Shown here piece by piece: positions 36,301-51,300 of a DNA stretch of 64,000 nucleotides. The DNA is from Musa acuminata AAA Group. Taxonomy: Eukaryota; Streptophyta; Magnoliopsida; Zingiberales; Musaceae. The notes beneath the pieces were generated by a model. It did no database searches. It saw only the letters and a list, made by a program, of their open reading frames with translations, and was not told the origin of the DNA. Each line of letters begins with the position of its first letter. The first letter of the stretch is position 1. The stretch lies in the NCBI RefSeq assembly GCF_036884655.1, contig NC_088345.1:35311001-35375000 (forward strand), in the 5' to 3' direction. The position numbers and the translations under genes were made by a program.

Positions 36301-39300
36301 ATTCATTTTGGTAAAATTGATCTTGGCTTACCTGGCATGAGCTTGTTAGCATTTGTCACTGTTCAGTAAAAAATAATAAATAAATCTTTGGTTGCTTGAT
36401 TAATGAAACAATTTTTTCAAAGGCATGGTTGTCATTTGATTTGATAAAATTTTCTGTCATGCTTCTTAGACGTATAAACTCATTTTAATCTTCTAGAATG
36501 TACCTAAATCTCTTGAATATTCATTTCTACAATCATCAGTCCTTCATGCAGGATCTAAAGTTCCATCCATGATTGACATACTACTTCCATGACCTTGGCA
36601 GAAAAGTTTTTTCATTAGTAATATTTAATTGTTTATTTTTTTACATGAGGGGCTCTTGTTTTTGAAAAATTATTTAAGGCCAAGATTGCTTGAGGCTTGT
36701 TAATATACTGTTATTGGTTTGTGTATTGCTGCTTTATGATCAATTTCTTAAATTTTGTTGGTCATTAGGCATATATTTCTACATTTAATATACATAACAT
36801 CACATAATTTATTTATGACATACAAACTGGCACTGGCCTTTCTGGAAATCAAAATGGAGAGAAGCTGGTAGAATTGGGTATCTAATGTTTTATGCCTGTA
36901 TGTTCTGATGCATTTGCAATATTCTTTTTAAGGCTTCTTCTTGAGTTGTGAAAACTGTTTCATTGTTACAGATAATGGACCCAAAGATGGATTCTGGAAT
37001 TGAAAACAGTGGCTATCACTCTATAGAGGAAGCTATAGAAAACAATATTGCTCCAGTTCCTCTCAGTTTGGATTCTACCCTTGATGTTCAATGCATTTTG
37101 GATGTCATTGATCATCTTTTTTCTTGTGAGGTGCAATAAGTTGTACATCCCTGCATATTTATTTTGAGTATCCCATGTTTTTTTACATTTAACATAGTTC
37201 ATTTTGACAGGCCACTTGGCACAAAGGTCATTCATTGGCACAGACAGTATTTTCATGCATATATCTCTTGAGGATAGAACGAACATCTCCACATTCTTTA
37301 CTGCATTCCTATTGCAGAATCATGCGGGCTATTTGTAATGCTCTTGTCTCTGTTGTTTCTGATGCACGCACCAATGAGGTATATCCACATCTACTGACCT
37401 TTTATTGAGTTGGCATTCATTTGGATCAAAGTGGAGATAATTTTTTAATACAATCATTCACGTTTTGTTGAGGATGACAAGTATTTCGTTTTGTCTTATC
37501 AAGTTCATGTGTCATGAAAATTGTGGATATGCCATTGCCATCTGTCAGTGGTCTTAAGTGGAGGGTAGGACATGTATGCTATAAAAAATGCTCATTATCT
37601 CAAACCTCGGCGCGAACTTGTTTTCACGCCCTTTCTCGATCCTGATATAGCGTCGCCCTCCCTCGACGACTCCGATCCAGGAGGTAACGATGAGGAGAGT
37701 CGTAAAGACGAAGATCTACAGGCGCGGGGATCATGGGAGGCGGCGGCTAGAGCAGCGGAAGAGGTGGTCTCCTTCATTGCCTCGTCTGTGATTCTGCGGC
37801 CTTTTTTTTCGTCGCGTTCTTTGTCAAAAGCCGGAGATGTCTGCGGCCTTCGTCACGTTCTTCGCCAAAGGTCGGAGATGTCTGCAACCTTCGACGTCTT
37901 TGTCAAGGTTCGTAATTTTGTATCGTATCGGAGTTTCAAGCATTGCTCGATATGGTATGGTACGGGCGTACCGAGCGGTATGCTAGGGTGTACTGCTACC
38001 TTGGCGACGTTGCCTCCTTTTTCTTCTCCTCGTCGCATTAGATAAGGAGACGATTGTGTCTTCTCCTCATCAGTGACGTTCGACGAAGACGTCGAAGGCC
38101 GCAGACGTCTTTGGCCTTCGCCACGTTCTCGCGGTCTTCTCCTCATCTGCGGTGTTTGGCAAAGACGTCGAAGGCCGCATATGTCTCTGGTCTCCGACGA
38201 AGAACGTGGTGAAGGTCGCAGGCGTCTTCGACCTTCGACGAAGAAGAAGCCGAACCGTCGCCTCTTCGTTACCTCCTAGATCGGGATCGTTGAGGGAGGG
38301 CGGTGTCGGATCAGGAAGCGTTGAGGTTCTCCCGATTCTTCCTTTTCTTTGAGCGCGTTCTCCCTCTTCTCCCTCGATGTTTCTTGTTCCTTTGTTGCAG
38401 CCAGGTCGTATCGGGCGGTATCATTCGAAATTAAAATCCTTGGTCTTCATCGCATTCTTCATCGAATGCCATAAACGAGGCGACGAGGAGAAGAGGAGGT
38501 GACGTCGCTGAGGCTACGTATGCCTTTTTTAAAATTATATATATATATATATATATATAAGGCATACCGCTCGGTACAATGTACCGTACCGACCAAAGCT
38601 CAATACACTGGTATGGTACAAAATTTCAAACCTTGGTTCCATGTACTAAAAAATTTCTAAGAATCCTCTGGTCTTATTGTATGAATCAGGAAGGAAATGA
38701 GCCTTCATTGGCGCATAATTAGGCTGAACATTTTGTTTTGTCTTGATATGTTAAAACCATTATCATAATTTTATTGAGGTGAAGTATGTACATTTTCCTT
38801 CAACAACAAGAAGACTTCAAGAATTTCTCATTCACTCTAGGATTTTGCATGCCAGATGCTAGAATATCAATTCCAGGCACAAACATAATATGAATAAATG
38901 AAGGTCCATATTGCCCATGTTTTTTTTATAGAATAAAAACCATCGCCAAGGCTATTTGTATCAGAGAGGGAGGAGGAAGCGTATGGGGAGGTAGGAAGTG
39001 GCAGACAACATTTGCGGCAAATGGAAGTGACAACGGTGGTGGCATTGGTTCCATGCTTCTCATGAGAAGAGGGCTCACATTCATGGGCCCTAATTGATGT
39101 TTTAAGGCTTTTTTTTGTTTTTATATTTGGTTGGACCAGACCATCTGAAATGGGATGCAATCTGTATACCGATCAATGCTCGGATAGGTATACCATCAAT
39201 TTCATACTGGTTCAAGCAAAATGGACTTCCTTGAGTAAAATGACTATCATATCCTTCATGTATGTTAAAGGAAGTTCTTTGGAATTTTGACTCTTCCTGT

Positions 39301-42300
39301 CATCTGAGAGCCCTATCAATTATGAATATAGTGGGTCATAAGATTTTTTATCTGAGCTTTTGTTTGAAAGGTAATATACTGGGTCTTCTAAAGGAGTATT
39401 GTTTTGAGAAGAATATTTTATTTCAGCTTTTACAGTACTTGTGTGACTAAAGTTGTGTTTGACTACCATGCTCTGCAAAGGATGTGCAAGGACAACTTTG
39501 CCCTTGACATATATATCTTCTAAATGGATTTTGACCATTGGACCAGTTATGTTGGTCAATTTTTCAGTGATAAATCTTGATGTAACCTCTCTAGTGCAAT
39601 TGCTAAAGCTGAAATTCAATAAGCAGAGCAAAGTATGTACAAGCTCTTTGCAGTTTGTATTGCACCACTTCAGTCATCGAGTCTGATGAACTATGAACCT
39701 GTTCTACATCTTTTTGACAATGGAGTCTAAAAGATTATTGATCTCCATTTAGATAAAATAAAATATTTTGCTTAATATTTTTACTTTGTATTTTAAGAGC
39801 TGCAACAACAAAGGTGAGAGAATTTCTGTCAGGGAGGTAAATGGATCATCTGACCTAAGGGTAGAGACTTATAATGTTAGAACAACATAAACCACAGACA
39901 GTAATGGGTACCTTCTATGTATCTAGGAGAATGTTTTGGTAGTTTACCCTGAAAATTTCCTCTGTATGCACTAATTTGAGGCCCATTTGGACACAGACAG
40001 GGAAGCACACCTATATTTATTTTTTATTGGCTGACACATTTTAAAGATGTCATGAAGTTCCAAATTAGTTTTTCATGTACTGGTGCTTAACCTCGTTCCT
40101 CATTTCTGATTTAGTTTGTCTTCCTTCTGGTTCCTTCTTTCTGGATTTAGAACTATAGATATGGACTTTATTCGACATCTAGATCAATTAATAATAAAAA
40201 TTTGCTTTAATTTTATAAATTACTTGTTATATGAATCTATTTTTTCCTTTACAGGCATCAATGTTTTGAAAAATTTTTTATTTTAAATGCTTGATTGATA
40301 GGAAGAAGACCTTTTCGCAATGGCTTATGCATTGCCTTTGAAAGGAGAAGGTGATGAAAAATGCTTATCAATTCTAAATTCAGTCGAAGAAATAATTTCT
40401 CGCCAGCTTCGAGCTTGCAGGGCCCAATCATCTAGAAAGAAATCATTAGAAGGTAGTCGAAAGACCCATTCATGTTTTATCTTCTTCTCATTGACATAGT
40501 GGTGTTTTACTTGAACTTTATTATCTTGTCTAATTTCTTGTCATGACATCTAGTTTTGTACTTGTGCTGTCTTTACCAAGCTACACTAACATTCGCAAAA
40601 CTATGACATGGCTCCATGTCATGTCATTGCCATGTATGCATATGATGCCCACGATTGACATGTAGGCACAACTCACTAGCATGGCAAATAGTAGCACTTG
40701 ATGTCAATATGCTGTTAGCCCACAAGATGGAATCGTTGGCATGCTTTATTGTCTATATCCTAGATGAACATATCAACTCTTGTAATCGTAATCATATAGT
40801 ATCGGACTGTTTTAATCTTTTCACTCAAAACTGTAGACTACATATTCATTTCATTAATTTAGTGACATATTTGCAAGAGGATGAAAGTAAAAGAAAACAC
40901 AAATAGCTAAAGCCAAGAGATGGCACTAATTTTGTGATGTCGAATGCACAGGCGTTGGTGGTATTTACTGATCTGACCTGCAGTTGGGACATGGATTAAG
41001 CCCAATTGGTGGGTTTAGGTCCGATACAGGGTAACCCTACCCACAAATTGGGCAGTTTACATCTGATACAGGGTAACCCCACCCACCCAGTTGTGGCCCC
41101 AGCCAAACAGGCCACCTTTATCTTCTCTCTTTCTTGTACCGGTCCAGATGGTACTCGTCAATCTGATTGGAGGTTGAGACATAGGTGAAGCCATTTAAGT
41201 GGTTTAGGTTTACTATAGGGCAGTAACCCCACCTGGTGGTGACCTCAGCCAAAGAGACCACCTTTATCATGTTCCTTTCCTCTTCTTTTTTCTCTCTTTC
41301 ACACACCCTCTCTTACCCACTCTTATTCTCTCTTGAATTTCTCTTAGATCTCTCAACTTGCTTCTAAAATCGTACATGAACATCTAAGATAATTTTATAC
41401 ACCGTTTTAGGATTTATGCTTTCTCTTCCAAGCTTAGCCTAGATCTCTTCTATTTAGACCTCATGTAGGGTTTGATTTACAAATATAATCCTTGATTCTT
41501 TTATATTTAAGCTAGATCCATGAGGATCATGGCTTGATACTCGAATCTAGATTCTTGGTCAGATCTAGCCTATATATGAGTGGATCTAGCTTTGATCCTT
41601 GATCTATTCTGGATCTAGATCTATTCTAAATTTATATGGATTCAGACTGGATTTAAATGGATCTAGCATGCGGGTGGTTCATGATGATGAGATTACTACT
41701 ACCATATTATTGCCTTCTAACACTGTTTATGGGTATCACATGCACCCTGGGAGCAGTTTCATGCATTGGTCCTGGTGGACTTACCATATTGATCCACAGT
41801 ATGAGGGCCCCGGTCCAACTGCCATGGACTCACATTGACAATTTTGGTGGTAGAAGTAGGTTTATGTTTTAGTCTTGCATCTCGTCTTGCTCTTTTCTAT
41901 GTACGTATATTCTTTATATACGGGTTATGGTCCTTATCTGAGATATGTTTTGATTTAGTATTTATTTTTATCTACATTGAAATCATTTTATTATTATCAA
42001 TATTGATTGTATTTGCCAAGAAAAATGACAGAATCCTTAATAGTTCTTTTTGTTCTTTGGCCTTTTTCAGTACTATGATGCGTACCAGCATTCCAATGTA
42101 TTGCACCTGTTTGTACCAAACCTGTAATAGTCTGAGCCTGGACTGGTATAAAATTGAATTCCTTGGTCTGTAGAATGGTGCAATACAAGTTCGAACATTT
42201 TAGGCATAGGGTCTAACTTGTAATTTGTTTAGTGGATAAATTAATCTGTTTATGATAGTAAATGAGAAAATTAAAAGATATTAACTACAAATATGTGAAC

Positions 42301-45300
42301 TGGGGAGAAAATGCTAAAATTAGTACATGAAAAAAGAGTAAAAGGTAAGGCATTATGCATATGTTTGTGCATATTAGTTCTGGTGAACTTGCAAAATGTG
42401 AAGTAAATTTCTCAATTTGCTAAATTCATCTGTTTAGTTCTTTGGTAACAGTTACAACGGTAGATGCACTGAACTTGCATGGCCTAATGCTGATTTTGTT
42501 TATTGTAGATATTGAGCCTCTACAGAGAAATCCTGATTTGGAAGAGGGTTATTGCAGAGCTCTTTTATGCCGCTTACGTTTTCGTAAGGTCTTAGCCCAT
42601 GTTTCCTGAATTGTAATTGAGTTAATTACTTGATTGGATTAAGTATTTAAATGCTTTAGTCTTTCTTGTTTAATCTATGTGAAAATCAACTTTGATTTAA
42701 GTTGCTTTTGAATTTATTATATCTGTTGGTGATAGTATGTGTCATCCAGCTATCATGATTAGGTGAAAGAAGCAGCTTATAACTGTTCTATCCAGTTGAG
42801 ATTCCCTGTTTAATTTGCTACATGTCTTTATTACCATATATATGGAGTTCATTTAATTAACCTATTTTAAGCACATTTTCTATTTTAGCTTGTAGAAGTA
42901 ATTCAAAAGAAACTAACACAATCTGATAATTAAGTATCTGTTCCATAGGTATGGGCTGATATTTTAGCCATTGTGTATTGTCAGATATATGGGTTACAGA
43001 TGATAGTTTTGATATGGATATCATGATCCAGAAGTACGAGTCTGGAATATATCTAGCATAACATGGATCATAGAAGCATATATATGACCATGAATACACA
43101 CCTTTAGTTGCAAGTCTAAGGTCCGTCTCTCCTTTATATAGGTAAGAAGTCCAAGGTTTGTGTCACTCAATCTAGTTAAGAAATCCAAGGTTATTTATTG
43201 TGAGACGTAATGGTGACCTTGTTGTCTTATGTGATAGTATATTATTCCCCTATGTTGCTAAAGGGAATAGCCTTTCATGTAGTTATTTCTCGTGGGTAAC
43301 AAGTTTTCTTTTGCTGTAGTGTTTTCTTAATTATCCACTTGAATCCGATTTGTAAATTAGAACATTGTCCTAATCTGTTGAACCAAACATTTTGCTACCA
43401 TGTTATATTTCACCCTCTGGACTTGAATAGGGTAATCATATGTGTTTTGTGGTGTTTCTTGCAGCATATCACAAAAGCCGTAAATATAGGGTAAAATTTT
43501 ACTAAAGGAAAAAATGGTAACAGAGCAAAAAAATTCCACAAAAGCCATGAATTATGCTAGAATTGTTTTCACTGGTTTCTGATCTTGAAGAGGTCAGTAG
43601 GGTCCCTATCATGTGGGGAGGAGATTAGTTTGGTCTGAAGTTCTAGTAATTTGTGGTGTTTTGAACTCTTGGTATGCTATGTTTCTCTTTGTTTGTGGAG
43701 AGCATTTTCTTTGTACATGATGTAATCTTTGATCAACTCATTATTTCTAGCATAGTTCGCCTTGCCGGTCCATACCGATATATCAATCGACTATCGATAT
43801 TGTATGTATCAAATCGTACCATTGTTCCAACACATGATATGATGGAGTATATCGACAAATTAGCATATACCACCCATACAGGTCTTCTATCAGACCAGTA
43901 CATACCGCCTATGCCGGACAATATGTCATGGTATGGCAAACCTTGATTTCTAGTGCTATTAATTTATATTTTTATGCATTTCTAATTTGCTGCAATGTTA
44001 TACATTCTTTATCTACCTGTTGCACTCTGTTACTAATTTACATAACCTTTTTCAGCACTATTTCCATGTTTTCATGTGCATGAGGAAACCCCATGGAAAA
44101 GGATTGGAGTTGGCTCGGAAACATGTGGCATTATGCTTGTCTGAGTTATCTTACATGTCTAAGTCACTTGAATTCCTCAGATCCTTGCCATATGGATCTT
44201 TCCAAGATGACATTGAAAGTAGCACCACTGCCTCGGGTTGCAAGCCCATTGGCTTTGATGCTAGCTTAAATAGCACACTCTCTGCTCCAGGTCCACCACG
44301 TGCAACTCATATTCTGAGCTGGAAAAAAGTGCGAATTCTAACACCCTATGAAAGTTCATGTTTCTGTCATTCCATTCAAGTCCAAAAACCTGTTTATTAA
44401 GACTTAAAGGTATATTTGAAGTTATTGTTTTTTGTATTTTTACAAGTTTAATCCTTCAATCTGATTTTCCAGGCTGTGGGATATTTTCAAAAGCTTTTAC
44501 ATGATTTGGATTTTGTATGTTCATTCAACATGGAGCCAGTGCTTGAAGATGTGCTACACTATGTTGTCCAGTTCCAAAAACTGCAACCTGATCTGGTTGC
44601 TAGGACTCATCTGCAGGTGTTTCTTGGATTTTAATATAATGTGATGATTGTTATCAGTTTGTTTTGATGCAGCTCATCTATGTATGCGTTGATGTAATAT
44701 ATGACCTTTGGGAAAGATCAAGGCTTAAGGTGATGCATTAGGCTTATATTATGGCAAGAGCTGAGCCATAAGTTCAGTGGCTTGCCCCTTGAAGTCTTCT
44801 TATAAATTATGTAGATCATATTAAATTGAAACAATTATTAGACTCGATATTTGTGACAAGCTCATTTAGTGGTCCAACATGTGACAAAAGATACATTAGG
44901 CTTTTTTAAAGAAGCTCTGAATCTCTGATCAAGCTTGAGTATGTTTAACCCTAAATATGAGTGTCATCATAACAGTAACTTCAGAGAAAAATCCATTTCA
45001 TTTCCTTTTGATGGCTATAGAAATTAATGTACCAACTGCTGATGCTACCTGGGTTATTATCTTTTAGGAGAACCCTTTATCTTTCTCTTTGATGCAACAG
45101 TTACTTAAATCTGTGGTCTTTTTTCCCTTTAGCCAATGCAAATGATTTCTCTCAAACTTCAGTCCCTAACTTGCTGGTAAAACTGCTGTCTTATACTCAT
45201 TAATAAGCCTGTGAAAATCGTGTGTGTGTGGATAATTTTCTCTATAAAACAGTATCTTCACATTGCCTTTACATGATGTAACAGAAGGGTTCAACAGCAT

Positions 45301-48300
45301 AGATAATCTGATTGCTATCAGTCCTTTGCTTTGCCTGTTTATTGTTACTTTAATTTTTGAGAAATAATTTAGTATTGTGCTTCATTTTCTTGTTTATACT
45401 TATTTGCTTTGTTGTAAGTCGATTTACTTTTACCTTGGTAATAAAGTAATACTGTCTTCCTTTTTTCCTTGTGATTTATCTTTTCCTTCTCGTTCTGAAC
45501 TTCTTCCAGATTTTATTGGTCCAAGATGGGAAGCTTTGCGGAAAGGATTCCTTTCATGATGTAATATCAAGGGCCTTAGCACTACCAGAACTTACAGCGG
45601 ACAAAGAATTTCAGAAAAATGAATTCATAGTGCAACTTGGTCAGGTGAGAATTGAATTTACCTCAAGTCATGTTCGTGTTGTGAATTATCTATTAAAAAG
45701 CCCTTACAAATCTATGGTCATTTAATTTGATTGCTATTCTTTGCAAACATACAGTTGATTGTCAGTTTGCTTAAAATACTTTGCACAAACATTGCATGGC
45801 AACGTCGCAAGCTTGGAAAGATCTTACAGGACTGGGGTGTTCTTTCGTTACAGGTTTGTCTGAGTATAAAGAACATAGTTTATTCTCTTTAACTACAGAT
45901 TCCTTTTGCTAAATACCCAGAACCAACCTCAACCATGCTGCATCTTAGGCTCCTATATTTCATGGAAATATTTATGTTGCGAATAATTTGAATTTCTTCT
46001 ATTGCCAATGAGAATCTGACTTGTTTATTTATTTGACCATGAACATCCTACTTCACTGATTGAGGTTCTGGTAATACATATATTCTGATCAACACTACTA
46101 GTACCTTCTAAATTTGTTGAGCCAGTCTGTTTAGAAAAGATATCTTTTCTGTATTAGACAATTTATTTTTCAGTTCATTGCAATTAATTATTGTGTTTCT
46201 TGTTTCCATTTATGTGAACTACATGATTATCTGATCTATTTGGAATATTGGCATTTCTTGCAGATGTCTTTTCGGAAAGAAAGATTTGTTAAGATAGTAT
46301 CACTCTGTTAGTTGTAGTTTGAATTAACACTTCATCATGATATTAATTCAAAGTGAAAATTTGAAAAGTAATATGAGGCTGGAGATGATATTTATAGTAA
46401 AAAAAAAGAAATTAGGAAAAAGAAGGTTGATATCACACCTAGGTCGAAAGAGATACTATGAGTATGAAGTACGAAGTACGAAAAAAAAGAGGAACTAGGT
46501 TTATACAGGAGAGATCAGTTTATTGTTACTTGTTAATGATGATTCATCTACAGGGATAATGTGGTAACGGCAAGCAATAGGTGTCAGCAGGGGCAATTGC
46601 CTGCTAACATCATCATCAGCAAACTATAAATAATTGCATGAGTACAAGAGGTGGTGCAATCTAGAGGAAGACTGGCTTTTGAGACATGCCTAATTTTAGG
46701 AGGTGAAGGTGATAAGTGGAAAGATGCTTGATGGATATTCGTAAATTGAGAACACCTATCTATTGTCATGTAATGTGATTCTAGGTCATATAATTCTTAA
46801 GGTCTTGTTTGTTGGTAATCGAGGGAGAAAAATGGTACTTGTCAAGGTTTTGCCGAATCAATCATTATCTACCCATCCGACTAACCTGGATCAAGATGGG
46901 CCATATCGAGATTGACAATAATTGCAATTCTAGCTGAATTGTTGGCTCAATCATATAATTTCCTACAAAATGAGTTAAAAATCAGAATCAAAATTTCATC
47001 TTGCTAATGATCTTCAATTAATGGAAAGGGGTTAAGAGAGAATTAAGTAAATTTTGAGAGAGATTACAGAGAAATTGGGAATGTGAAAGAGAGGGTGTGA
47101 GAGAGTGAGACTGAAGGCAGGTTTGGGGGGTTTTGGGGCCATTTTATAGCTTCCTGAAAGCCTGCCAACGGTTACCCATGTCTAGTTGGGTAGCGTCACC
47201 TCCGAGTATGGTTAGCCTGGCACCAGCCGATGCCATGTATACTGTCCCTGTACCAGCCAGTATCCCATGCTTCGTATACCAGTTCTCTGTTGGAATGGTG
47301 AATACTTCTCGTACCATACCGTACTGTATTAGATTGTGTTGCATACCATGCAACCAAGGTCTGAAGTCTAGTTTGTACTCGTATGCCAGTACATGCTGTA
47401 GTACCAAGAAGCGTGGAGGAGGAAAAGGAGAAGCCCAGGAAGCAGAGGAGTATCGGGTTGGTGGATAAACCGGAGACTGGGAGTCATGAGGGAAGTGAGG
47501 AATGAGAGAGAGAGAGTGAGCTGATGATGACAATACTGCATGGTTCCAATTCCCAAGGCCTTAATGTTCTAATAGCAAAGGTTTTCATGTAAAAAACTTA
47601 CCTCATGTTACCTCATTAGTTGCTTCAAGGTTCTTATACTATTGATCAGTTTAGTAGCAGACTCTTTCTCATGTAGATATCTTTCATTTCAAGTAAGTAT
47701 TTATTAGACAAAGATGCATATTGTATTTATGTATGTTTTTGTTTAGTTCACATGCATAGGGGAAAAATCACTGACTTGATGGATTTTGTTCCACAGTTGG
47801 AGATGGCCTTCAAAAGAGAGTTTGGAGACAGGTTGAATGTCATGGTTGATGAGGTAGATTGTGTTTATAGTATTTCTTGAATTTTCTTTTATTTGATCAT
47901 ACTGTCTTATCCACATTTCAGTAGATTTCAAATTGTTGTACAGAATATGTGCATGAAAGTCTCAAGACGTCTCCTTATATGGACGGATGAGCATACTTAC
48001 TGGATTGCTTCTCGGTTTCTTACGTTGGGTTTTGAATTGGAGCTATATTCTCCTAATGAATACTGCATGGTCTATTGGTATATGTATGTTGTTCTAATGA
48101 GGCTTATGGAGAAGATGCAGATGCGGATAGCCATCAATAGTGAAACATGTAAGTCTTATCTAACTTTTGAATGACATTCTTGTGATAGCTGGCCTGAATC
48201 TTTATCAAAATGGCACTTATTTTCTTACCTCGAATGTAAATTGTTTGATCTTTTAATTTTATAAATTATATCTTTTTGGATGTTCCTCCATTTTATCCAA

Positions 48301-51300
48301 ATTGGAGCTCATTGCATCTGGAATACGTTGTATTGCATGGGCAAGAAGATCAAATAATCTATCCTATATTCCGATTAGGTCAATATATTATGTCAAATAA
48401 CCAGCAGAAATTCCTTGACGTGATATGCTGTACTTGGATGGGAATGGATGGGAACATGGCTTACATGCTTTTGTCTTAGTGTTTTCTTTATCTTTTAGGT
48501 CTTAGGTGGACTTATTTAAATTTTAAACCATCTTTTATTTCTCTATAACTTTGATGGTGTTCTCAAGTACATTAGTTATTGCTTTGATTTGCATGGTATC
48601 AGTAAATATGGATGGTGCCATGAACAAATACGTTAGTAGATTTTGCTAGGTTTGTCTCCCTAGCAAAGTTTAGCTTTTTAAAGAAGTGTGTACTTTGATC
48701 ATATAATCAAAGTTCTGTACAGTGATCATATGATCAAAGTGCCAAACAGTGATCAAGAAATCTAAGTGGCCCCAATAGTAAGAAGGCATGGTATGCTCAA
48801 AATTCTTAGGTTACTTTTGAAAGGTATTTTGGTACCTCATGTATCTAAATTCTAGTCACCAAAGACTAATAATTATGCAGAATCTCTAGCTTCATCAGCT
48901 TAAGCAATCTCTCCAGCTCTTGTCTCTTTTTGTTGTTGGCCTGAGTTTATTGGATGGCAAGTTGACAAAACAATCTTTCCTTCTAGAATCCTTATCAAGT
49001 TGGTAATTTCATTGTGATTTCTTAGGTTCTCCTAGACTCCTATCATTACAACCCCATCCATGATAAATTGCAAACAACATGAGTTTTGATTCTACTCACA
49101 AAATATTGATTTCTTTGTTATTATGGAGTTCTCAGTAATTATTCCATTTTCTAGATCATTGTCACTTCATGTATTAGATGCATAATTTAAGGTATCAGTC
49201 GATTTCCAATACATGATTTCAACTAGAGCTAGTTGGTTTTGGTCAATTTTGGTTGAATTCATAGCCTTACAAGAAAAAGAAGTAGGAGGTGAAGGAGAAG
49301 GAAAGAGAAGCCAAATGAAGCAATAATTGAGAGAAAGGTTATTGAGAGACAATTATTATCACTGACATTGTTGCAATCAAGGTATGCAATACCGTACCGT
49401 ACCGGTGTTTCGAGGTTGGCTCGGTATGGTACGGTATCGTGTACCGAGCGATACGCTAGGGCATACCGAGCGGTACACCTAATTTAGGTGTAAAACCTTC
49501 CGAAAATACTTGAAATTAAAAAAAAGTTAGGATAGGATTTTTAAGTTAGAAATAAATATAGTAATTGCATAAGTCTAGCAAAATCAATATAAATTAGGTA
49601 AGAATAGTATCACATATCTTTTTCGGGTTTTGAAGAATATCTTGTGCAAGGTTCATATTTCAGTCCATTACGGATTATCTTTATGTAAATATTGAAATAT
49701 CTACCGAAAAATCATTTGAATTGTCAGACTATTTTGTTACAATATGAGCTCTAAAATTCAAATGAATTAAATAATCACATATGTAGATATACTTGATTGT
49801 TGATTCTACTACCAAAACGAATGACGGGCCTCCACGGGTGGTGGATCGAGGTCCTCGATCCTATACATCTGCATATCAATATGATATGTTTGTTGGACCC
49901 AATCATGAAATTGATCCCATGACATAGTGTATTGATACACCGTATGCCATTAATGCATCAATGTGGTGCTGATCGTAGGCTGATCGTCATGAATCATATT
50001 TGTCCGAGGCAACTCTTGAGGCATATATTGGTGAATGTCAAAGTTTTTACTTTTGCTACTGATTTGCAGCTCTGTATCATACTGTTGCTTAGAGAAGGAT
50101 GACCAACTATCACAATACTGTTGTTGCCCATATGATTCTCTATAATACGATGGCTGTGAATACGATGAGCTTTTTTCTGTGTCTATATCATGTAGGCTTT
50201 GTCGCATCTACTCAAATTCATCCACTACCTTCCCCTTCCCCTTCCCCTTTCCGTGCATAAACTTGAGCAGTACCTTGTCGAGTTCCATGATCTGAATCTT
50301 GGGTGGCATGTGTAAAATATTGCTCCTTAGTCCATGCACCACCCTCAAGTTGTGTAGACGAGACCAATGACTGCCCGGCATCACCACCATCATCCGTCAA
50401 GGCACTACTGTCTGTGTTGCTGTCATATCTTTGGACAAGCGAGTTGCTGAATGTGATTGTGAAGGTGTCTCATCGCCCGACTCGATTCTTTCCAACGATG
50501 CAATTGATGCTACTGCCTTCCCCTTTGCCTTTGCATGCTGGGTGGATGACTATGACCGTTAGGTGTCTGTAGTTCCTCGAGTAGTTTGACTCGATGTTGT
50601 TTGACTCCTGCCACGATCGAGGGGGATTTTTTATCTGTTGGGGTTGTGCTTCTTCTTATTCTATTGTCTCAGTGATAAAACGTGAAGGACGTTGAGGATC
50701 TCCCTCCTCATCAAGTAGAGGATCCTCTTGGTTCTCTGCTACTTCAACCCAATCTAACATTGGCTTTGAATCTTCGTTGTAGAATTGGAGGTCAATGGGA
50801 TCAATATCTGGTTCCTTTGGCTCTTTCTCCAACTCAGCACATCGCAATCTTAGTCGTATGTTATAATGGACATATACTAGTTTCTCTAATCGTCTGTAGG
50901 AGAGTTTATTACGGACCTTTATGTGAATCAATACAAACGATGACCAATTACGTTCGCAACCACTAGATGTTGTTTATAAAAGTACACGAACGACAACCTT
51001 CCTTAAATGTGGTGCATCCCTTCCAAATTGTAGCCACTACTCGATTGCAAAAAAGATATAAATAAGATTTTATTAGCATAACAAATAATTAACATTAAAT
51101 ATAATTGATAATAAATATGTGTAACTTTTCCTCATCAGGATCCACAGTGTAACGACACGATACAGCTACAACGTCGGAGAATGAACCAACTGTTTCTCGA
51201 AATAATCGACCCTCCATAAGAGTATCGGCTGCATCAGTAGTGTTTGGCAAGAGCCGATATATAACATTTCATAGTATCGTTAGTAAATCATTTTGCGTTC

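Larger units (their letters stand above)
37379..40301 (+). other. NAA35 intron 4 (2.9 kb)
   Basis: The 5' part (37595-38640) holds a GC-rich foldback/MITE complex; a 157-codon open frame there (37572-38045) is an accident of that GC-rich repeat. 39120-39210 has another GTACC-like fragment. The rest is ordinary AT-rich intron with the acceptor GATTGATAG at 40301. Confidence 0.75.

Noticed and set aside
37572..38045. 157-codon open frame in intron 4
   Set aside because: It lies inside the GC-rich foldback/MITE and overlaps frames on the opposite strand; it has no domain and low-complexity Ser/Arg content.
47144..47556. 129-codon and smaller frames in intron 10
   Set aside because: They lie within a GTACC-type element and a GA-rich stretch, have no recognisable domain, and sit between proven NAA35 exons 10 and 11.
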